Below, piece by piece: positions 22,288-24,647 of a stretch of DNA of 24,647 nucleotides (the stretch's first letter is position 1; each line of letters opens with the position of its first letter). Made by a program: the position numbers and the translations under genes. The notes beneath the pieces are model-generated. The model was not told the DNA's origin. It saw nothing but the letters and a program-made list of their open reading frames with translations, and ran no database searches. Source of the stretch: Helicobacteraceae bacterium (GTDB lineage Bacteria; Campylobacterota; Campylobacteria; Campylobacterales; Sulfurimonadaceae); NCBI GenBank assembly GCA_027068615.1, contig JAMOQV010000167.1:1-24647 (forward strand), given 5' to 3'.

Positions 22288-24647
22288 ATGGCAGAAGAAG
22301 AGAATTTAGAAGAAGAGATAGTTATAATAGAAGATGATGAACTACCAAAGCTAGAAGATAAAGAGTCTAGTTCAAATGAATCTAATGATGAAGATGAAGA
22401 TGAAGATGAAGAAAAGAAAAAACAAAAAAAATTAATTTTAATCTCTGGTATTGTTATAATTGTAGTTTTAGTCATTGCTATAGTAACGGTTGTTCTTATA
22501 AAAAATTCAGAAGATGATACTAAACCAATACCTATGGATGCAATCGAAAAAAAACTTGATAAAAAAACATTACCAAAAATCCAACCAAGTAAACTTGAAA
22601 ATCTAATTGCAAAAGCAAATTATCTATATTCAACGGGTTCAAAACAAAAAGCATTAAAACTATACGAAAGAATTGCTATGTATAGTGAAGCTATATCGCT
22701 TTATAATCTAGGTGTATCACAATTAAAAAACAAACAATATGAAACAGCACTAAATACATTTTCCAAAGCCATACAAAATGATGAAAAAAGATGTGTAAGT
22801 GCTATAAATGCAGCTGTTTGTGCTTTATATATTGGTGATAAAGAAAGCTTTAGATACAACATAGATTTAGCTTATGCTTATCTACCTCAAGAGATAGACT
22901 CACCTCTTTACTCTTACTACTATACTCTTATAAACTATTATAACAAAGACTATTATGAAGCTTTAAGTGCTTTAAAAAATCCAACAAGTGACTACTATAA
23001 TGAACAGCAAAAACACTTAAATGCAAAAATAAATGCTCTTTATGATAATAACTATGCCGCAATAGAGAGTATGGAAAAGAACCTAAACACAAAAGATTAC
23101 TTTAGTATAGCTCTATTATATGCAAGAATTGGAGATATTACACTTGCTATATCAAATCTTGAAAATGCTATTTCACACAATATAGAACCACTAAAAGCAC
23201 AATTAGCTCTAGGTTTATTAAAACTAAAAGCTGGGCGAATACAATCAGGTGCAGATGATATAAACAAAGTAACTCTTAAATATGAAGATGAAGTTTATAA
23301 ACCATACCCAATAAAAGTATCTCTTAAAAAATCTCTTTTTGATCCTGTATCAGCACAAGAATTATATAGAGGTAAGATACAAAACTCAAGATCGATAAAC
23401 TATCAAAAACTATTTTACTTCTCACCATATAAAGTATTTAATGCAAACAAAAATATAAGCTACATAAGAAAAGGTACTGCAAATGTTTACATAGATAATA
23501 TAGCCTCAGCACAAGATTATCTGAAAAAAAGTGCTTCCTCTTCAAAAGTAAATAAAGGGATTGCTAAAGCTATAAACAAAGCCTTAAAATTTAGAATAAG
23601 AGAAGCAAACAAAGAACTCCTAAAGTTAGTAAAAATATATCCAAAACACTCCATATTACAATATAATCTAGCCCTTACTTATGCCCAAATGGGAAATATG
23701 ATAGAAGCCAATAAACATTTTTTATACTCATACCATCTTGATGCAAAAAATTATCTATCTGGAATATATGCTGTTATGACTAGTCAACTTATAAATAAAG
23801 ACTACACAAAATTAAAAGCTATTTTAAAAGACAACTTATCATTAGAAGATGAAAGTGAAGAACTTGATTTTTATCACACACTTTTAAGACTAAGTTCTGA
23901 TAATATTTTATCTGCTATACAATGGTTAAACAATACATATAAACCAAGACCAATATATCTAGCTATGAGTACTATTTTATCAATAGAACTAAATAAATTT
24001 GATTATGCTAAAAAAGCTTCTAAAGAACTAGTCTCATTACTTCCAAATGATATACTTCCACATTTAATGTATATAGACGCACATTTTGATAACTATGACA
24101 AAGCTACTTATGCAAAAAAAGTTATAAGCTACCTTAAAAAACAAAAATTTCATTTTAATGATTTTTATTATGGAGCTTATGTAACTAGATATCTTTATAT
24201 ACAAGAAAACCTTATAACTGGTCAACTTTACTTTCTATCCCAACAACTAAAAGATGTCCTTCAAAGCAGTACAGGAAATAGAGAAGATATCATAAATGCT
24301 CTTGCTCTAACATCTCTATATGATGGCTCAGCTGAAGAAGCATATACACTATATAATCAACTTATAGATGATTTAAAAGTAAGAGATGCATATACTCTTT
24401 TTATGGGTGCAGTAGCTTCTATATCTGCTAAACATCCTGCCAATGCTATAGCTTTATTAGAATTATCAAAAATGAAGAATCCAGATTTTTACGAGAGTAG
24501 ATATGCTTTAGGTTTATTATATCTTGAAGTGGAAAAAAATAAAAATGCAGTTATAGAGTTTTCAAAAATCCATAAAAATGGCTTTAAATCTGAATACTTT
24601 AACTTTGATATAAACTTGGGAAAATTGTTATTTGAAAAGGAACATAA
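22288..24647 (+). CDS. TPR membrane protein, PflB-like (3' end outside window)
   Basis: This frame stays open from ATG 22288 to the window end (786 codons). Residues 1-42 are highly acidic (ending in a DEDEDEDEE run), 43-48 are Lys-rich, and 49-71 form one membrane segment, so a cytoplasmic head and a large periplasmic part are expected. From about residue 100 onward many TPR-like helix pairs occur, for example ALKLYERIAMYSEAISLYNLG and YETALNTFSKAIQND. This layout matches PflB, the periplasmic TPR scaffold of the epsilonproteobacterial flagellar motor disk. The assignment rests on architecture and memory, not alignment. The ribosome binding site is weak. Other TPR membrane proteins of the phylum are an alternative. 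Confidence 0.72.
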   Translation, partial: MAEEENLEEEIVIIEDDELPKLEDKESSSNESNDEDEDEDEEKKKQKKLILISGIVIIVVLVIAIVTVVLIKNSEDDTKPIPMDAIEKKLDKKTLPKIQPSKLENLIAKANYLYSTGSKQKALKLYERIAMYSEAISLYNLGVSQLKNKQYETALNTFSKAIQNDEKRCVSAINAAVCALYIGDKESFRYNIDLAYAYLPQEIDSPLYSYYYTLINYYNKDYYEALSALKNPTSDYYNEQQKHLNAKINALYDNNYAAIESMEKNLNTKDYFSIALLYARIGDITLAISNLENAISHNIEPLKAQLALGLLKLKAGRIQSGADDINKVTLKYEDEVYKPYPIKVSLKKSLFDPVSAQELYRGKIQNSRSINYQKLFYFSPYKVFNANKNISYIRKGTANVYIDNIASAQDYLKKSASSSKVNKGIAKAINKALKFRIREANKELLKLVKIYPKHSILQYNLALTYAQMGNMIEANKHFLYSYHLDAKNYLSGIYAVMTSQLINKDYTKLKAILKDNLSLEDESEELDFYHTLLRLSSDNILSAIQWLNNTYKPRPIYLAMSTILSIELNKFDYAKKASKELVSLLPNDILPHLMYIDAHFDNYDKATYAKKVISYLKKQKFHFNDFYYGAYVTRYLYIQENLITGQLYFLSQQLKDVLQSSTGNREDIINALALTSLYDGSAEEAYTLYNQLIDDLKVRDAYTLFMGAVASISAKHPANAIALLELSKMKNPDFYESRYALGLLYLEVEKNKNAVIEFSKIHKNGFKSEYFNFDINLGKLLFEKEH
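22387..22410 (+). repeat. GATGAA hexanucleotide repeat, four copies
   Basis: Four perfect, in-frame copies of GATGAA encode Asp-Glu repeats in the acidic cytoplasmic head of the TPR protein (residues 34-41). Copy number change would lengthen or shorten the acidic run by two residues without breaking the frame. Confidence 0.85.

Noticed and set aside
22224..22475. 83-residue minus-strand frame rich in serine
   Set aside because: It is the antisense of the GATGAA repeat and acidic head of the TPR gene; the poly-Ser stretch is a by-product and there is no ribosome binding site.

Overview
The window is AT-rich, densely packed DNA that looks like a free-living Campylobacterota (Epsilonproteobacteria) chromosome, most like Sulfurimonas or a near relative. 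This rests on the nap gene order (napA-G-H-B-F-L-D, with no napC), a cheV-cheA-cheW cluster whose CheA carries its own receiver domain, and a large single-pass TPR protein resembling the flagellar disk protein PflB. Genus assignment is inference from recognised protein families; no search was run. No tRNA, rRNA, CRISPR array, insertion sequence or prophage gene is visible.

Layout. (1) Positions 1-1423, plus strand: the 3' end of an ABC-F ATPase, a DUF5718-type protein and a SUI1/YciH-type translation factor, tightly linked. (2) Positions 1424-1641: the only sizeable non-coding gap, with an AT-rich hairpin, a possible promoter and two dyad elements upstream of napA. (3) Positions 1642-9406, plus strand: the periplasmic nitrate reductase operon napAGHBFLD, followed without a break by two small cytoplasmic proteins of unknown function. 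Electrons would pass from menaquinol through NapH/NapG and the dihaem NapB to NapA. NapD and NapF serve maturation of NapA, and NapL is an epsilon-specific periplasmic accessory protein. (4) At 9406/9407 the nap operon meets the opposing gene block with no spacer; an inverted repeat covers both stop codons. (5) Positions 9407-22188, minus strand: fourteen genes with gaps of at most 24 bases or overlaps. In transcription order they are a 2-TM Cys-containing small protein, an 80-residue protein, a dynamin-like GTPase, greA, argC, an LpxH-like phosphoesterase, cheV, cheA, cheW, an Mla/MCE lipid transporter (mlaE with fused STAS domain, mlaF, mlaD, auxiliary lipoprotein) and an M24B aminopeptidase P. 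(6) Positions 22189-22287: a short divergent promoter region. (7) Positions 22288-24647, plus strand: a TPR protein with an acidic cytoplasmic head and one membrane segment, open at the window end.

Together the window combines anaerobic nitrate respiration, chemotaxis signalling, retrograde or anterograde phospholipid transport and a probable flagellar motor part. Several starts were moved from the longest possible reading frame to codons with better ribosome binding sites: napH, the gene after napD, mlaD, cheV and the GTPase gene. The least explained parts are the two genes after napD, the small-protein/dynamin trio, and the DUF5718 protein, which shows features of a fumarylacetoacetate-hydrolase fold. 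I did not find an unmistakable new defence or mobile system.
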